The notes under the pieces: model-generated
What the model was told of the DNA's origin: nothing
What the model saw: only the letters and a program-made list of their open reading frames with translations
Database searches by the model: none
In this document: positions 26,928-36,290 of the stretch, one piece after another
Layout: each line of letters starts with the position of its first letter
How positions within the stretch are numbered: the stretch's first letter is position 1
NCBI RefSeq assembly: GCF_020892095.1
Contig: NZ_AP024845.1
Coordinates: 434,001 to 498,000, forward strand
Length of the DNA stretch: 64,000 nucleotides
Reading direction: 5' to 3'
DNA from: Claveliimonas bilis
Lineage (GTDB): Bacteria; Bacillota; Clostridia; Lachnospirales; Lachnospiraceae
Made by a program: the position numbers and the translations under genes

Positions 26928-27194
26928 TTATTCCTCTGCAGCCGCCAGCATTTCATCCTGAATGCTCTGGACGAAGGTTCGGAACTCGTTCTCATCCTTC
27001 CGGCACTGCTGGATGTTTTTCTTGTACACATCTCCGTCTGTCACATAAGCTGAAATGTTCATGTTGAGTGGAGAATTTGAATTAATGACCGCATCAAAAG
27101 CAGCGGCTTCTTTTTCCACATCCTCATTTCCTTCTTTTACGACGATCTTGCTTCTTCCTCTTAAGGTGATGGTTTTTTCTGTTGCTTCATACAT
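26928..27194 (-). CDS. Small phage protein between tail tip and holin
   Basis: 88 residues, no recognised domain. The sequence starts MYEATEKTITLRGRSKIVVK and is mostly short beta-like segments followed by a charged helix (CRKDENEFRTFVQSIQDEML). AAGGAGG sits seven bases before the ATG. Position between the tail-tip and holin genes is typical for small structural or lysis-accessory proteins in clostridial phages. Function unassigned. Confidence 0.7.
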   Translation of the reverse strand: MYEATEKTITLRGRSKIVVKEGNEDVEKEAAAFDAVINSNSPLNMNISAYVTDGDVYKKNIQQCRKDENEFRTFVQSIQDEMLAAAEE

Positions 27195-27234
27195 TGCTTT
27201 TTCCTCCTTTTTTGGTTTTGAGTGTAAAAATAGG

Positions 27235-27260
27235 TATAAAAAATAGACCTATATCGGTCT
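27235..27260 (-). terminator. Terminator after the tail-tip cassette region
   Basis: On the minus strand AGACC-GATATA-GGTCT is followed by ATTTTTTATACC. It lies just outside the left inverted repeat, so it serves whichever tail orientation is present. Part of the lysis genes' upstream region. Confidence 0.65.
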
Positions 27261-27290
27261 TGCTCTTATTTCCATATATCCTCCTTCTAT

Positions 27291-27578
27291 GTGACAAATA
27301 ACTGTTTGTTCGAAAAATTGATAGCTGGCACTAAGGTAGTGAAAATGTCTGGTAAGACTTCATGTCCTATATTTACCAATGCTGAAATCAATAGTTTATT
27401 AGGCGTAACGAACAGTTCCAACGCAAATACAGCTGTTTTATTTAGTAATGGCGATGCTAATGCGACAAGTGCACACTTTTCCAGTTCGTACCAAAGCGGC
27501 ACATGGTATGCTGTTTTTGATAGGCAAGTGACAGCGACACAAATTCGGGCAAACTATCTGATTGTAAAGTTTGCCTAA
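27291..27578 (+). CDS. Silent alternative C-terminal cassette of the tail-tip protein (inverted)
   Basis: A 95-codon open frame on the strand opposite to all neighbours, starting GTG at the left inverted repeat with no ribosome site. Its sequence looks like a real receptor-binding tip: it starts [12 protein letters not shown], contains [16 protein letters not shown], and ends [20 protein letters not shown], then NYLIVKFA. The expressed tail gene contains the matching ATKNNCL at its own repeat in the same codon phase. The two stop codons overlap back to back (27575-27578). Inverting 27296-27926 would fuse this cassette in frame to the tail gene. Not expected to be translated in the present orientation. 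Confidence 0.7.
   Translation: MTNNCLFEKLIAGTKVVKMSGKTSCPIFTNAEINSLLGVTNSSNANTAVLFSNGDANATSAHFSSSYQSGTWYAVFDRQVTATQIRANYLIVKFA
27296..27308 (+). repeat. Left inverted repeat of invertible tail segment
   Basis: AAATAACTGTTTG; the reverse complement lies at 27914-27926. Allowing one mismatch the match extends to 16 bp (GA[C/A] before it). Both copies are read as Asn-Asn-Cys-Leu codons in the frame of their cassette. Confidence 0.75.
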
Positions 27579-30500
27579 TTAATCCCAAACACATAAGCCC
27601 AAACACTTTCGGAAGTTTGTCCAGATTTATGGCATGTCCAAGCGGTAGGTCCTTTCGGTGTAATCCAGCATCTTCTATCAGCTCCACCTGAAAAATTGAA
27701 CATAAAACGCTTCTTACTACTGGAAGATGGACCGATAGATGTAAGCCATGCTGTTGGCATTATCTGAAAAATTCGTTCACTACTGCCATCAGCGTTGTTT
27801 TTTGCCATCATCATTTCAATAAATTTAAAGTTAGTATACGGTTCAGTTAAATTAAGAGCTGTTTCTGCCCCCTGTCCAGCACTGCCTGATCCAATCTGCT
27901 TATATGAACCGGTCAAACAGTTATTTTTCGTAGCGATTTCCCCTTCATGAGTAAAGGCGCCGTCTGAATTAACTCTAACATGTGGACTTGAAAAGGCTCC
28001 GGATGTATTCGGCGGTTTGGTTCCCATAAAAAGGGAACTTGATTGGAAATAAGACACTGTATTTCCATCGACACTATAAGCTCCTATACTTATCAAACCG
28101 GTACTCCCATTTCGTATCGTAATATCATCATTATCAATGTAAATATTTTTGCTTGCCGGATTCCCAATCGTGGCCGTGCTTGCATACACCGGCTCACTTG
28201 CCACTCTCCAGTTTGCACCGTCGTAAGTGAATACCACTGTAGCGCCAGCAGCCCAGTATGCATATCTAACGCCCTGGGTGTAGATTGCCTTAGCGCCGGT
28301 TCCCGCCACATTTAGAGTTGGGCTGGAAGCAGTATTTGCATAAGTGAAACGTACCGCTACTGTGACGCCTGCTTTCAATGTCAGTGTCCCAGCTGCCAGA
28401 GTAGCAACCTTAGCAATCGTGGAAGCTCCTGTTCCGCATGTAGCATACAGCATCTGACCGTCTGACCCTTTGGGACCAGTTGGTCCCGTAGCACCTTGAG
28501 GGCCCTTTGGCCCGGTTGGTCCTTGAGGGCCTGTCGCTCCGGTATCACCTTTGGGACCCTGTGGTCCTGTCGCGCCGGTATTCCCTTTTTCTCCTTGCTC
28601 TCCTTTTGGTCCCTGGGGACCTGTCGCTCCAGTATTTCCTTTTTCTCCCTGTTCTCCTTTAGGACCTTGAGGTCCGGTGGCTCCTGTCTCTCCTTTCGGA
28701 CCCGTCGGACCTGTTGCTCCAGTGTCTCCTTTAGCTCCTTGAGGTCCCGTTGCTCCATGTGTTCCAATGATATGAGGAGTGGTATTTACCACACTTCCAT
28801 TTGTATATGTAGTTTTTTCATAGTTCCAAAGATATTTCTTGGATGTCGTGGTACTCTGTGGCGTAGTGGTCCATCCGGAGGTTCCGGTAGTCACTCCACT
28901 TGACGCTGTGGAAGCTAAATAGTAATTTACTATGCTGCTGATCCCATTCCCGTCTTGTCCATCCTTCCCTGGCGTTCCTGTCGCTCCAGTGTTTCCATAG
29001 ACGCCGATCACCCTCTTTGCACTTTCGTCAGTCGTTCCGTTGGAATATATGAACTTTTCGTAGTTCCACAGATACTTATTAGTCGGTGTCATGGTTGGAA
29101 CGGAAGTAATCCAGGATGTGGGGGCTGTGGTGTTGGATGAAGATACGGCATAATACTCTTCAATGTTTTCTATTCCTATTCCATCTACACCATCTTTCCC
29201 ATCCGCGCCATCTTTACCCGGCGCTCCATCTTTTCCGGGTGCCCCGTCTTGTCCGTCCTGTCCATCGGCTCCATCCTGTCCCGGATCACCTTTCTCGCCT
29301 TTTTCGCCCTTCTCACCGTCTTTCCCATCAGTTACATTGCTTACCGTAACCTCATAGACACCACGCAAGATACCGCCAGCGTCTTGTGCTTCAAACCGGT
29401 AGACCGCTTTTCCTTCAATGTCTGCTGCTTGGACTGTAATGGACTTGCTCATCTCCTGCAGCACGCCATCCTTTTTCCAAGTGATCGTCATGGAATCGGT
29501 AAGATCCGTCCCGGCGTCCATAACAGAGGCCGTCAGAGTAGTCTGCCCTTCCCCATTCTTAAAGATAGTGCCATTGTCAGTAATAATCGAGCAGGTATAA
29601 GTCTTATTGGCATCCACCAATGCCTGCACTCTGGAAAGCAGCTCCGGATCAATCTGGCTCTGCAGTTCCCGGAAATTGCTGAAAGTCGTCTTATTTCTGG
29701 TTGGATCAGTAAAGCTCCGGATCTGCTCTGATACCCTGGCTTCCAAGTAGAGAGTCGGATTATACTCATCGTCTTCAATGTCTACCGTGTCTCCGATGTT
29801 CGTATCAAAATATCCTTTTACCTCGTAACTGACTTGCGGAACACAGATCTTCTTTAGCTCCGCCAAGGCCTGCCCGTAGAGCATGTTGACATTGTCCGTA
29901 TCATACTCATAGATTTTGGCAATGTACCGATCGTTTTCCTTCCCCATCAGATTAGAAGGGAACCTATCACGGGCTTGGACAGCTTTAATATTTCGGTCCC
30001 CAGAAAGACTCTGATACTCCACATTTCCCTCTGCATCATACTCTGTCTTATTAAGGGAAGTAACGGTCAGACCATCCTTCCCAAATGGCCGGATGGCTGT
30101 GTACAGCTCTGTGATATCGGATGTTTTTGTAATCCCTTCCACATCCACGCCGTACCGGAGGGTGATATCCGAGCGCCTGGTCCCCATGCCCTGATATTCG
30201 TCGGTATGTTCCTTATAGACATTCATGGTGATCTGTTTCAAAGAGTAATCATCGTTCAACTCTACTACAAACTCCACTTCGGCCTCAAAGACATTCGCCA
30301 GGGAATAGATCCTTGCAAGGATGGTGTCCGTGCCGGTCCATTCTGTCTTAATCTTCTTGTCTGCAACCTCGTTAATACCGATCTTGATCGTCTGCTCATA
30401 GTCGATTACCGCCATATACTGTGCAAAGGTCATGGCAGAAGCAGCACTGTACTTTTCCTTTTCCTCATTGAGAAGCTCAAAGAGAAGTCCGTAAGCTTCC

Positions 30501-30772
30501 ACCGTGATCTCATACTCATCTGCTTCCACTCGCATGATGTTGAGATAGTATTCTTTCTCACGATACACAAACGCCAGCTTATTCCCTTCCACAAGATACT
30601 GTGCGTCCTCATGGTCGGCGCTGGCAGTAAAGGTGAATGTGTATGCGCTACCCTGCAGGTACTCATGGAGTTCGTCGTCATAATAATGGAGGGCTTCCGG
30701 CGCTTCGTTGTCCAAAAAGCCCTCCACTGTGTCGTGCGTGTTGAGTACCGCGATTCTTACATTTTCTATCAT
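27575..30772 (-). CDS. Tail-tip/tail spike protein (prophage endopeptidase tail type) with collagen-like repeats
   Basis: 1065 residues. The N-terminal ~390 residues match the Prophage_tail (Tal-like) family that caps the tail after Dit: [29 protein letters not shown] and [16 protein letters not shown]. An Ig-like domain follows (about 400-490), then two collagen-like blocks of Gly-X-Y triplets (near 490-545 and 690-790) separated by [20 protein letters not shown]-type repeats. The C-terminal ~115 residues are the likely receptor-binding tip and form half of an invertible cassette. Probably trimeric. The first collagen block is rich in GKDGxxG, the second in [10 protein letters not shown]. 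Confidence 0.9.
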   Translation of the reverse strand: MIENVRIAVLNTHDTVEGFLDNEAPEALHYYDDELHEYLQGSAYTFTFTASADHEDAQYLVEGNKLAFVYREKEYYLNIMRVEADEYEITVEAYGLLFELLNEEKEKYSAASAMTFAQYMAVIDYEQTIKIGINEVADKKIKTEWTGTDTILARIYSLANVFEAEVEFVVELNDDYSLKQITMNVYKEHTDEYQGMGTRRSDITLRYGVDVEGITKTSDITELYTAIRPFGKDGLTVTSLNKTEYDAEGNVEYQSLSGDRNIKAVQARDRFPSNLMGKENDRYIAKIYEYDTDNVNMLYGQALAELKKICVPQVSYEVKGYFDTNIGDTVDIEDDEYNPTLYLEARVSEQIRSFTDPTRNKTTFSNFRELQSQIDPELLSRVQALVDANKTYTCSIITDNGTIFKNGEGQTTLTASVMDAGTDLTDSMTITWKKDGVLQEMSKSITVQAADIEGKAVYRFEAQDAGGILRGVYEVTVSNVTDGKDGEKGEKGEKGDPGQDGADGQDGQDGAPGKDGAPGKDGADGKDGVDGIGIENIEEYYAVSSSNTTAPTSWITSVPTMTPTNKYLWNYEKFIYSNGTTDESAKRVIGVYGNTGATGTPGKDGQDGNGISSIVNYYLASTASSGVTTGTSGWTTTPQSTTTSKKYLWNYEKTTYTNGSVVNTTPHIIGTHGATGPQGAKGDTGATGPTGPKGETGATGPQGPKGEQGEKGNTGATGPQGPKGEQGEKGNTGATGPQGPKGDTGATGPQGPTGPKGPQGATGPTGPKGSDGQMLYATCGTGASTIAKVATLAAGTLTLKAGVTVAVRFTYANTASSPTLNVAGTGAKAIYTQGVRYAYWAAGATVVFTYDGANWRVASEPVYASTATIGNPASKNIYIDNDDITIRNGSTGLISIGAYSVDGNTVSYFQSSSLFMGTKPPNTSGAFSSPHVRVNSDGAFTHEGEIATKNNCLTGSYKQIGSGSAGQGAETALNLTEPYTNFKFIEMMMAKNNADGSSERIFQIMPTAWLTSIGPSSSSKKRFMFNFSGGADRRCWITPKGPTAWTCHKSGQTSESVWAYVFGIN
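27914..27926 (-). repeat. Right inverted repeat of invertible tail segment
   Basis: Reverse complement copy of the 13-bp repeat at 27296-27308, located inside the tail-tip gene about 115 codons before its stop. Bounds a 631-bp segment (27296-27926). Confidence 0.75.
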
Positions 30773-32305
30773 CTATAAAAACGCCTCCCTTATCCTCGCT
30801 TCCGCTGTCGGTGGCGGATCCGAAAAATCCGAATAGTAAAACTGTACCTTTGTCTCACCCGGAGGAACTTTGAAATATTTACTCCCCTTCACTTCGTCCT
30901 GCTGGCTGGGAATGCCGTCTACATAGACCTTACCAGCCTCGCCATCAACATAGACCACGCTGTCCTCCGGGTACCGGTTCGGGATATCTTTAAGATACTC
31001 CACATTATCTTTCTGGAAGTAGAGATATCCAAAGTACATGTGTGTGACAAGGTTCCCTTTTCCACGGTTGCTGTACTGGATCTCTGAAACAGATACCGAA
31101 TAAGCTTCCTTATCTTTCAGCGAGGAATCACTGTAAGAATACTTTTTCCCATTAAAATGGAACTCGAACCTTTCCCCGGTTTTGACTATCTTAATGACAC
31201 CGCCCTTGGCTGTGTAGGACCAATAGCCTGGTTCATACTTCACGCGCCCTTTCTCTACACTTCCCACCTGGAACACCGCTGAACAGATGTTGCTATTGGT
31301 GGAGCTCTTAACGATGTGCATGGACGCAAGCTGCTTACCAACGCTATCTCCAATCACGACTTCAATCGCCCCGGTCTGTGGAACTTTTCCCGTCTCAAAC
31401 CACATGGTATATTGACAGGTAAAATTCTTCGCTCCTGTCACTCCGCTGGAATCGGCCGGCAGATCTTTCTTCGCTATCGCCCCATGCCAGGAAGAGCCGG
31501 TTCCTACACTATTCAGGGCAAGCCATTGACGTCCGTTTAAGGATACACTCCCAAAAGTACCATCTCTACCATGATTTTGATTCTTGTCAAAGATACCTTC
31601 GCCGACTGTGAAGGTGGACAGGAACTCATCTGCACTGTCGCACCGGAACAAGACTTCTGATTTCTGTGCCGGAGCTGCATCGACTTCATCAATCTTCCCC
31701 AGCTGAATTGCCCCATACTCGGATACGATACCAAGGAATCCATTCTCATGGTTGTGGGTAATCTCATAGCTGACCGGGACTTCCTCGGTACCGTTATTTA
31801 CTATGATAGCCTCCAGGATGCCGTCCGCATTAGCTGATGCCTGGAAGCTTTTCTCTGTAGTCGCATATTTATACGGGTCACAGCAGTAAAGCACAAACTC
31901 CCCGGTTACATTCAGCTGGCCTTCTTTCACATCCCCGACTTCGCTCTTGGTCCCGATAAAATACTTGTCCGGTTCATCCGCGAAGATCAGCTTTGCTTCT
32001 TTCTGGTTCAGGATCTTGTTCAGCGCATTGAATTTCTCCCGGAAATCTTCCGGGGAGTCAGTCAGCAGCTGATATCCCACCGTAATACTCCGGGATACGA
32101 TTCGGCTGTTCCGGTACTCGGAGCCGTCCATCTGCCCAATCTGCAGTTCCGTGATTTCCGCCTCCGTCAGCTCCCGACCAAGGACATACAGGGTGCGGTA
32201 TCCCTCTATTTCATTTTCAATATACGCCCCATTAATCTGCAGGGCCTCTGCCGGGAGCGCACTGGATGATGCGCTGCCGGCTGTAGTATCAACAAAGTTA
32301 TACAT
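30773..32305 (-). CDS. Distal tail protein (Dit), extended form
   Basis: 510 residues. The N-terminal ~150 residues match the siphovirus Dit family: a short beta start, then RTLYVLGRELTEAEI, RSITVGYQLLTDSPEDFREK and KYFIGTKSEVGDVKEG. The central part (about 215-430, GEGIFDKNQNHGRDGTFGSV onwards) looks like a lectin or concanavalin-like insertion, which would make this an evolved Dit with a carbohydrate-binding module. The C-terminal PPGETKVQFYYSDFSDPPP is typical of the second Dit domain. Connects the tail tube to the tail tip. Stop abuts the tail-tip start. Confidence 0.85.
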   Translation of the reverse strand: MYNFVDTTAGSASSSALPAEALQINGAYIENEIEGYRTLYVLGRELTEAEITELQIGQMDGSEYRNSRIVSRSITVGYQLLTDSPEDFREKFNALNKILNQKEAKLIFADEPDKYFIGTKSEVGDVKEGQLNVTGEFVLYCCDPYKYATTEKSFQASANADGILEAIIVNNGTEEVPVSYEITHNHENGFLGIVSEYGAIQLGKIDEVDAAPAQKSEVLFRCDSADEFLSTFTVGEGIFDKNQNHGRDGTFGSVSLNGRQWLALNSVGTGSSWHGAIAKKDLPADSSGVTGAKNFTCQYTMWFETGKVPQTGAIEVVIGDSVGKQLASMHIVKSSTNSNICSAVFQVGSVEKGRVKYEPGYWSYTAKGGVIKIVKTGERFEFHFNGKKYSYSDSSLKDKEAYSVSVSEIQYSNRGKGNLVTHMYFGYLYFQKDNVEYLKDIPNRYPEDSVVYVDGEAGKVYVDGIPSQQDEVKGSKYFKVPPGETKVQFYYSDFSDPPPTAEARIREAFL

Positions 32306-32309
32306 GTCA

Positions 32310-35300
32310 TTACCCCTTTATGCCTTTAATCATGTTCTTTACCTTCTGCTGTTTATTCAGCTCTGCTTCCGTATAAGGAGCTGTCACTCTGGCTGTCTCT
32401 TTTCCATCAATCTCCACCGGAACAACAATCGTATATTTCGCATTTCGGGTATAGCTGTAATTTTCATCCAAATCACGGACTCCAGCCTGAATGTTCATCC
32501 CAATTTCCGGTATTGGCGTCAACGAAGGAATAGAAATCAGTTCCATTGTTGCTGCTTTTGCTTCTTTTACCTTGGAAAGAATCCCATTCACCCAGCCAAT
32601 GCCCCAAAACTTACCTAAAAATGTGGTTATCTTGGACGGGCTTCCGATCTTCGCCTTGGCAACGATCGCTGCTTCTGCTGCCGACGCCAGGGAAGCCGCT
32701 GCACTCCGAACAGCGCCTACCTGTGACCGGATTCCATTTGCCAGACCAACCCCAATATATACACCACTACTGTATGCACCACCAGAGGCTGACCGCATAG
32801 CTGCAACGATGGCTGCTGACATCGTGGTAGCCGTAGATACTGCCCGACTCATGCCAGTGGAAACTCCTGAATTGAAGTTATTCCCTACCGCCTGGCCGGA
32901 ACTTTTGGCTTTTCCTTCTGCATTAGAAAACTGATTAATCAGCGCATTGATCGCTGACTTCGCCTTACTTCCCAATGCGTCTAGTCCTTCATTCACTATA
33001 CTGATCGACGATTTCATACTTGTCAGTGATTTTTGAGCGCTCTTCGCGTTTTTGGCAATGGATTTCATGCTGGAGTTTACCGCTTTCAGCGCAACCGACA
33101 TTGCCAACACTCCGACCGCTCCCGTTGTCATGCCAAGAGCAAAAGCCGCTATTCCCAAAGTGGAAGCGGCTGCTGTAAGAGTAAGTGCTGCAAAGGCTGC
33201 ACTTGCCACCAACATCACTGCCCCCATCGCTGCTGATGCTGCTAAAAGGACAGTAAAAGCTGCCGCACTTGCTAAAGCTCCCGCCGCTACTATCAGCAGT
33301 ACTGCTCCCGTAACTGTTAAAGATGAAGCTACCAACGTAAGTCCTACACCAAGAACAACAGCTCCGGCTGCAAGAGCAAGAACTCCAGCTGCTGTTACAA
33401 TAACCGCTGCTCCAACTAAAGCAAGCCCAGCTGCTACAACTGCAAGCCCTGCTCCCAGTATCATGCTTCCTGCCCCTGCCACCGCTGCACCAGCAGCAAA
33501 AACAAGCATACCAGCACCAAGCGCCGCAATTGCCACTGCTCCTTGCGCCCCATACTGCACTACAACGGGAAGGATAGCAGCAACGACTGCCAGTGATGCA
33601 CTTGCAAGTAAAGCCCCAGTTCCTACCAATGCGACCGCTATGCCGAATGCGAGCATACCAACCGCTCCAGCTGTAAGTGCCGGACCAAGTACAGCAGCAA
33701 GAGCCATCAATCCTGCCATTGCCACGACCATTCCGGCCATAACAGCAATCGCCGGAGTACCGGCATTTACAAGACTGATAGCTGCCGCTGACATTACGTA
33801 CATACCAGCGCCTGCAATCAAAACAGCAGCGCCAAACGCAACCATGCCAACAGAAGCAGCCGTAAGCTGTTTTCCAATCATAGAAGCCACAACCATTAAT
33901 GCTCCAACTGCAACCACCATTCCAAGCATCGTAGCGATTGCTGGAGCTCCAGCATTTGCAAGTGCTATTGATGACTGTGCAAGGACGGCAAAACCTGCAC
34001 TAATCATAAGTACCGCCGCTCCCAACGACAGCATTGCAGTACTTAGCGCCTTCAATTTTGCCGGACTGGTTTTAATGCTTTTCATCATTACCGTCATTCC
34101 TGCTCCTAAAGCAGCTACAGCTGCAACCAATCCAAACATAACTGCAATAGCAGGTCCACCCGCATCCGAAAGATCTACTGCTGACTGCGCTAATAAATAA
34201 AATCCGCTGCCGATCAGGGCAACTCCAGCTCCAAGCATCATAAACGCTTTTGCAGACGATAATATTTTTTTAGAACTTCCAGAACTAGATTTTCCGACTG
34301 CTTCCTGTCCCTTTGACACGCCAAGCAGTTTTCCTGCAAGGCCCTTAATTCCGCTTCCTGCCAGTCCTATAATCGCTTTTCCAAATGCGGTTACTGGCGG
34401 CGCTACTGCCTTCACCAGCTTAAATGCCATATATGCCATTAAAAGTTTCGGAAGATTATCAATCAACACCGCAACTGTATCGGCATGATCTTCCAGGAAT
34501 CCGGCAAACGTTTTCAGTGCGTCGCCGGCTACTCCAATGGCATTTCCGAATCCCTCTACACTTTCCGTTGATCCAAAACTTCCATTCAACTCTGCCAGCT
34601 CTTTTGAAATAGCTGAAAACGCATCACCAAAGGCAGCGCCCACTTCACTTGCGGTTGCTACAAGAACATCCCAATACGGCTTGATCTTATCCAGACCGGA
34701 TGTCAGCTTTGCAGCAATCTTTTCTCCGTCCAGTTCGCCCACCTTATCCACAAGTTTACTGATCGCACTGATACCTTTTGCCGATAGGACATCAAATGCA
34801 GGCTGCAGTTTATTTGACATGGTCTCCTGCAGCCCGTCCATTGCCTGATCCACCGTTTTATATTCTGTGGCTAATTTTGTAAAAGCATCATTCGTTCCAA
34901 CTGTAGCGATTGCGTCAAAGAAGTCTTCCGTTGCCACAGTCCCCGCCTGCACATCTTTAATCAAAGACTGGGTTGATTTCCCCATCTGCTTTGCCACAGC
35001 TGCAACACCAGCCGGTGTCTGCTCAAGTATCAGTTTAAAGTCTTCCCATGCCACCGTAGGCTTTGCCGCCATCTGGGTTGCCTGCTGGCTCAATGTTTTC
35101 ATCGCCTGTGTCGGACTCTCTGCCGCTGCTGCCAAACCTCCAAAGCCTTTTACCAGCTTTGTGGTGTTCTTTGTCCCAACTGCTTCCAGCTGTGCAAATG
35201 TGGACGCCATATCAGAAGAGCTGTAGATAGTAGCTTCTGCAAAGTCCTGCAGTTCTCCTTTGACCGCTTTGATCTGATCTGCTGACTTCCCGGTCATCTC

Positions 35301-35543
35301 CATATTCCCCTGGAATGTTTTCCAGGCAGCACTGGAAGAGTTCAAATCTCCAACCAAACCTGTTACGCTGTTACTGATTGTATTGAATGTAGCCTGGCCG
35401 GCAGCCATCATCACACCAAATCCAATGCCGCTTGTGAGAGTGGATTTTAAATTGTCCACATATCCAGAAGCTGCCTTCATTGTTGAAGTAAAACCTCGAT
35501 CTGCCGCTGACAATATCGCTTTTATGCTAAATGACTCTGCCAC
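32310..35543 (-). CDS. Tape measure protein
   Basis: 1077 residues from GTG at 35543 (AGGAGAGTGAGAGT upstream). N-terminal part carries the tape-measure core with FSIKAILSAADRGFTSTMKA and ATIYSSSDMASTFAQLEAVG; the middle 600 residues are Ala/Gly-rich hydrophobic repeats (GAAVLIAGAGMYVMSAAAIS); the C-terminus has GSPSKITTFLGKFWGIGWVNGI, conserved in this family. The gene's length sets the tail length (about 160 nm if 1.5 angstrom per residue; rule of thumb). The Ala-rich region leaves a long open antisense frame that is not a gene. Confidence 0.95.
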   Translation of the reverse strand: MAESFSIKAILSAADRGFTSTMKAASGYVDNLKSTLTSGIGFGVMMAAGQATFNTISNSVTGLVGDLNSSSAAWKTFQGNMEMTGKSADQIKAVKGELQDFAEATIYSSSDMASTFAQLEAVGTKNTTKLVKGFGGLAAAAESPTQAMKTLSQQATQMAAKPTVAWEDFKLILEQTPAGVAAVAKQMGKSTQSLIKDVQAGTVATEDFFDAIATVGTNDAFTKLATEYKTVDQAMDGLQETMSNKLQPAFDVLSAKGISAISKLVDKVGELDGEKIAAKLTSGLDKIKPYWDVLVATASEVGAAFGDAFSAISKELAELNGSFGSTESVEGFGNAIGVAGDALKTFAGFLEDHADTVAVLIDNLPKLLMAYMAFKLVKAVAPPVTAFGKAIIGLAGSGIKGLAGKLLGVSKGQEAVGKSSSGSSKKILSSAKAFMMLGAGVALIGSGFYLLAQSAVDLSDAGGPAIAVMFGLVAAVAALGAGMTVMMKSIKTSPAKLKALSTAMLSLGAAVLMISAGFAVLAQSSIALANAGAPAIATMLGMVVAVGALMVVASMIGKQLTAASVGMVAFGAAVLIAGAGMYVMSAAAISLVNAGTPAIAVMAGMVVAMAGLMALAAVLGPALTAGAVGMLAFGIAVALVGTGALLASASLAVVAAILPVVVQYGAQGAVAIAALGAGMLVFAAGAAVAGAGSMILGAGLAVVAAGLALVGAAVIVTAAGVLALAAGAVVLGVGLTLVASSLTVTGAVLLIVAAGALASAAAFTVLLAASAAMGAVMLVASAAFAALTLTAAASTLGIAAFALGMTTGAVGVLAMSVALKAVNSSMKSIAKNAKSAQKSLTSMKSSISIVNEGLDALGSKAKSAINALINQFSNAEGKAKSSGQAVGNNFNSGVSTGMSRAVSTATTMSAAIVAAMRSASGGAYSSGVYIGVGLANGIRSQVGAVRSAAASLASAAEAAIVAKAKIGSPSKITTFLGKFWGIGWVNGILSKVKEAKAATMELISIPSLTPIPEIGMNIQAGVRDLDENYSYTRNAKYTIVVPVEIDGKETARVTAPYTEAELNKQQKVKNMIKGIKG

Positions 35544-35547
35544 ACTC

Positions 35548-35874
35548 TCACTCTCCTCTCCGGTTTAAAAGTTTTCCGATTCCAGCAAAACGGCTTTCGC
35601 CTTTTTTCTTCTTTTTCGACCTCAATTTCTTTAATTCCTGCTCATAGTCAAAGAACTGCTGGAACTTTCGGTATACTGGTCTTGTCTTTCCTTTTCCTGC
35701 AGGTTTTTCTGCCTGTGCCGCATAATTTAAAAAGGCCTGGCGGTGTTCATGCAGACTTTCATCCAGCATGCGCAACTCCAAGGCCTCTGCCATGATTTCG
35801 TATTGTGTGATCGTCAGACTGTCTACCTGGGAAAACGACGTAAAACCAAAGTACCGGAAACAGTTAATTGCCAT
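35548..35874 (-). CDS. Tail assembly chaperone, second frame (GT-like)
   Basis: 108 residues if started at the local ATG, but no good ribosome site precedes it. The frame is open back through the end of the upstream chaperone gene to the slippery heptamer at 35976-35982, and a -1 shift there would produce a 242-residue fusion (100 + 142). The C-terminus is strongly basic (KKLRSKKKKKGES). In lambda and many siphoviruses G and GT are made exactly this way and act as chaperones for the tape measure. Position immediately upstream of the tape measure gene agrees. Confidence 0.8.
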   Translation of the reverse strand: MAINCFRYFGFTSFSQVDSLTITQYEIMAEALELRMLDESLHEHRQAFLNYAAQAEKPAGKGKTRPVYRKFQQFFDYEQELKKLRSKKKKKGESRFAGIGKLLNRRGE

Positions 35875-35897
35875 CTCTCGGTACTGTTCCTCAAAGG

Positions 35898-36275
35898 TTA
35901 ATTCTGTTCCTCTTTCGCTTCCTCGATCGCTTCCATCATCTTCGCCATCAGCTTCCTGGTAGCATTTGTTTTCCCTAAAAAATCCAGCGTATCCTCAAAC
36001 AACGCATCTACATCCGTATTCGGATCATCAATATAGGAATCCAGAAGCGCTTTCGTTGCTCTCGGCTTCTGTCCCTTATTGGCTACATCCAGAAGATCTA
36101 CCAGGGCATCCGGTTCCCCGTCAATCACTCGGGCGATCATGTATCTTGCACCGATATCTTTTTTCACATCTTTGATACCATCCACTGTTGTAGACACCAG
36201 CTTATTGGCTTCCCGAAGGAATCCCATGCCAAAATGAAACTGATATACCTGTCCGTTAATTGTTAATTCCATCAT
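35898..36275 (-). CDS. Tail assembly chaperone, first frame (G-like)
   Basis: 125 residues. Starts MMELTINGQVYQFHFGMGFL, the pattern of the Phage_TAC_12 family, followed by a helical region VDALFEDTLDFLGKTN. Helps polymerise the tail around the tape measure protein. Codons 98-100 (Asp-Phe-Phe... as GAT TTT TTA) contain the slippery sequence for -1 frameshifting into the next frame. Lies between the major tail protein and the tape measure, the conserved position. Confidence 0.85.
   Translation of the reverse strand: MMELTINGQVYQFHFGMGFLREANKLVSTTVDGIKDVKKDIGARYMIARVIDGEPDALVDLLDVANKGQKPRATKALLDSYIDDPNTDVDALFEDTLDFLGKTNATRKLMAKMMEAIEEAKEEQN
35976..35982 (-). promoter_or_regulatory. -1 programmed frameshift site T TTT TTA
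   Basis: On the minus strand the codons GAT TTT TTA of the chaperone gene form the heptamer T-TTT-TTA in the correct X-XXY-YYZ phase (TTA is codon 100). After a -1 shift the reading frame is AGG GAA AAC AAA TGC and stays open through 142 codons to 35548. Confidence 0.85.
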
Positions 36276-36290
36276 TTTTGTTTACCTCCC

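Noticed and set aside
28440-28780. Short-period repeats resembling a CRISPR array
   Set aside because: They are codons for collagen triplets inside a continuous reading frame; no constant repeat with unique spacers.
27291-30772. Diversity-generating retroelement acting on the tail C-terminus
   Set aside because: No reverse transcriptase or template/variable repeat pair is visible; the inverted repeats fit inversion better.
33052-34200. 382-codon open frame on the plus strand opposite the tape measure gene
   Set aside because: It is Ala/Thr/Pro-rich only because the tape measure gene is Ala-rich on the other strand; no ribosome site or family similarity.
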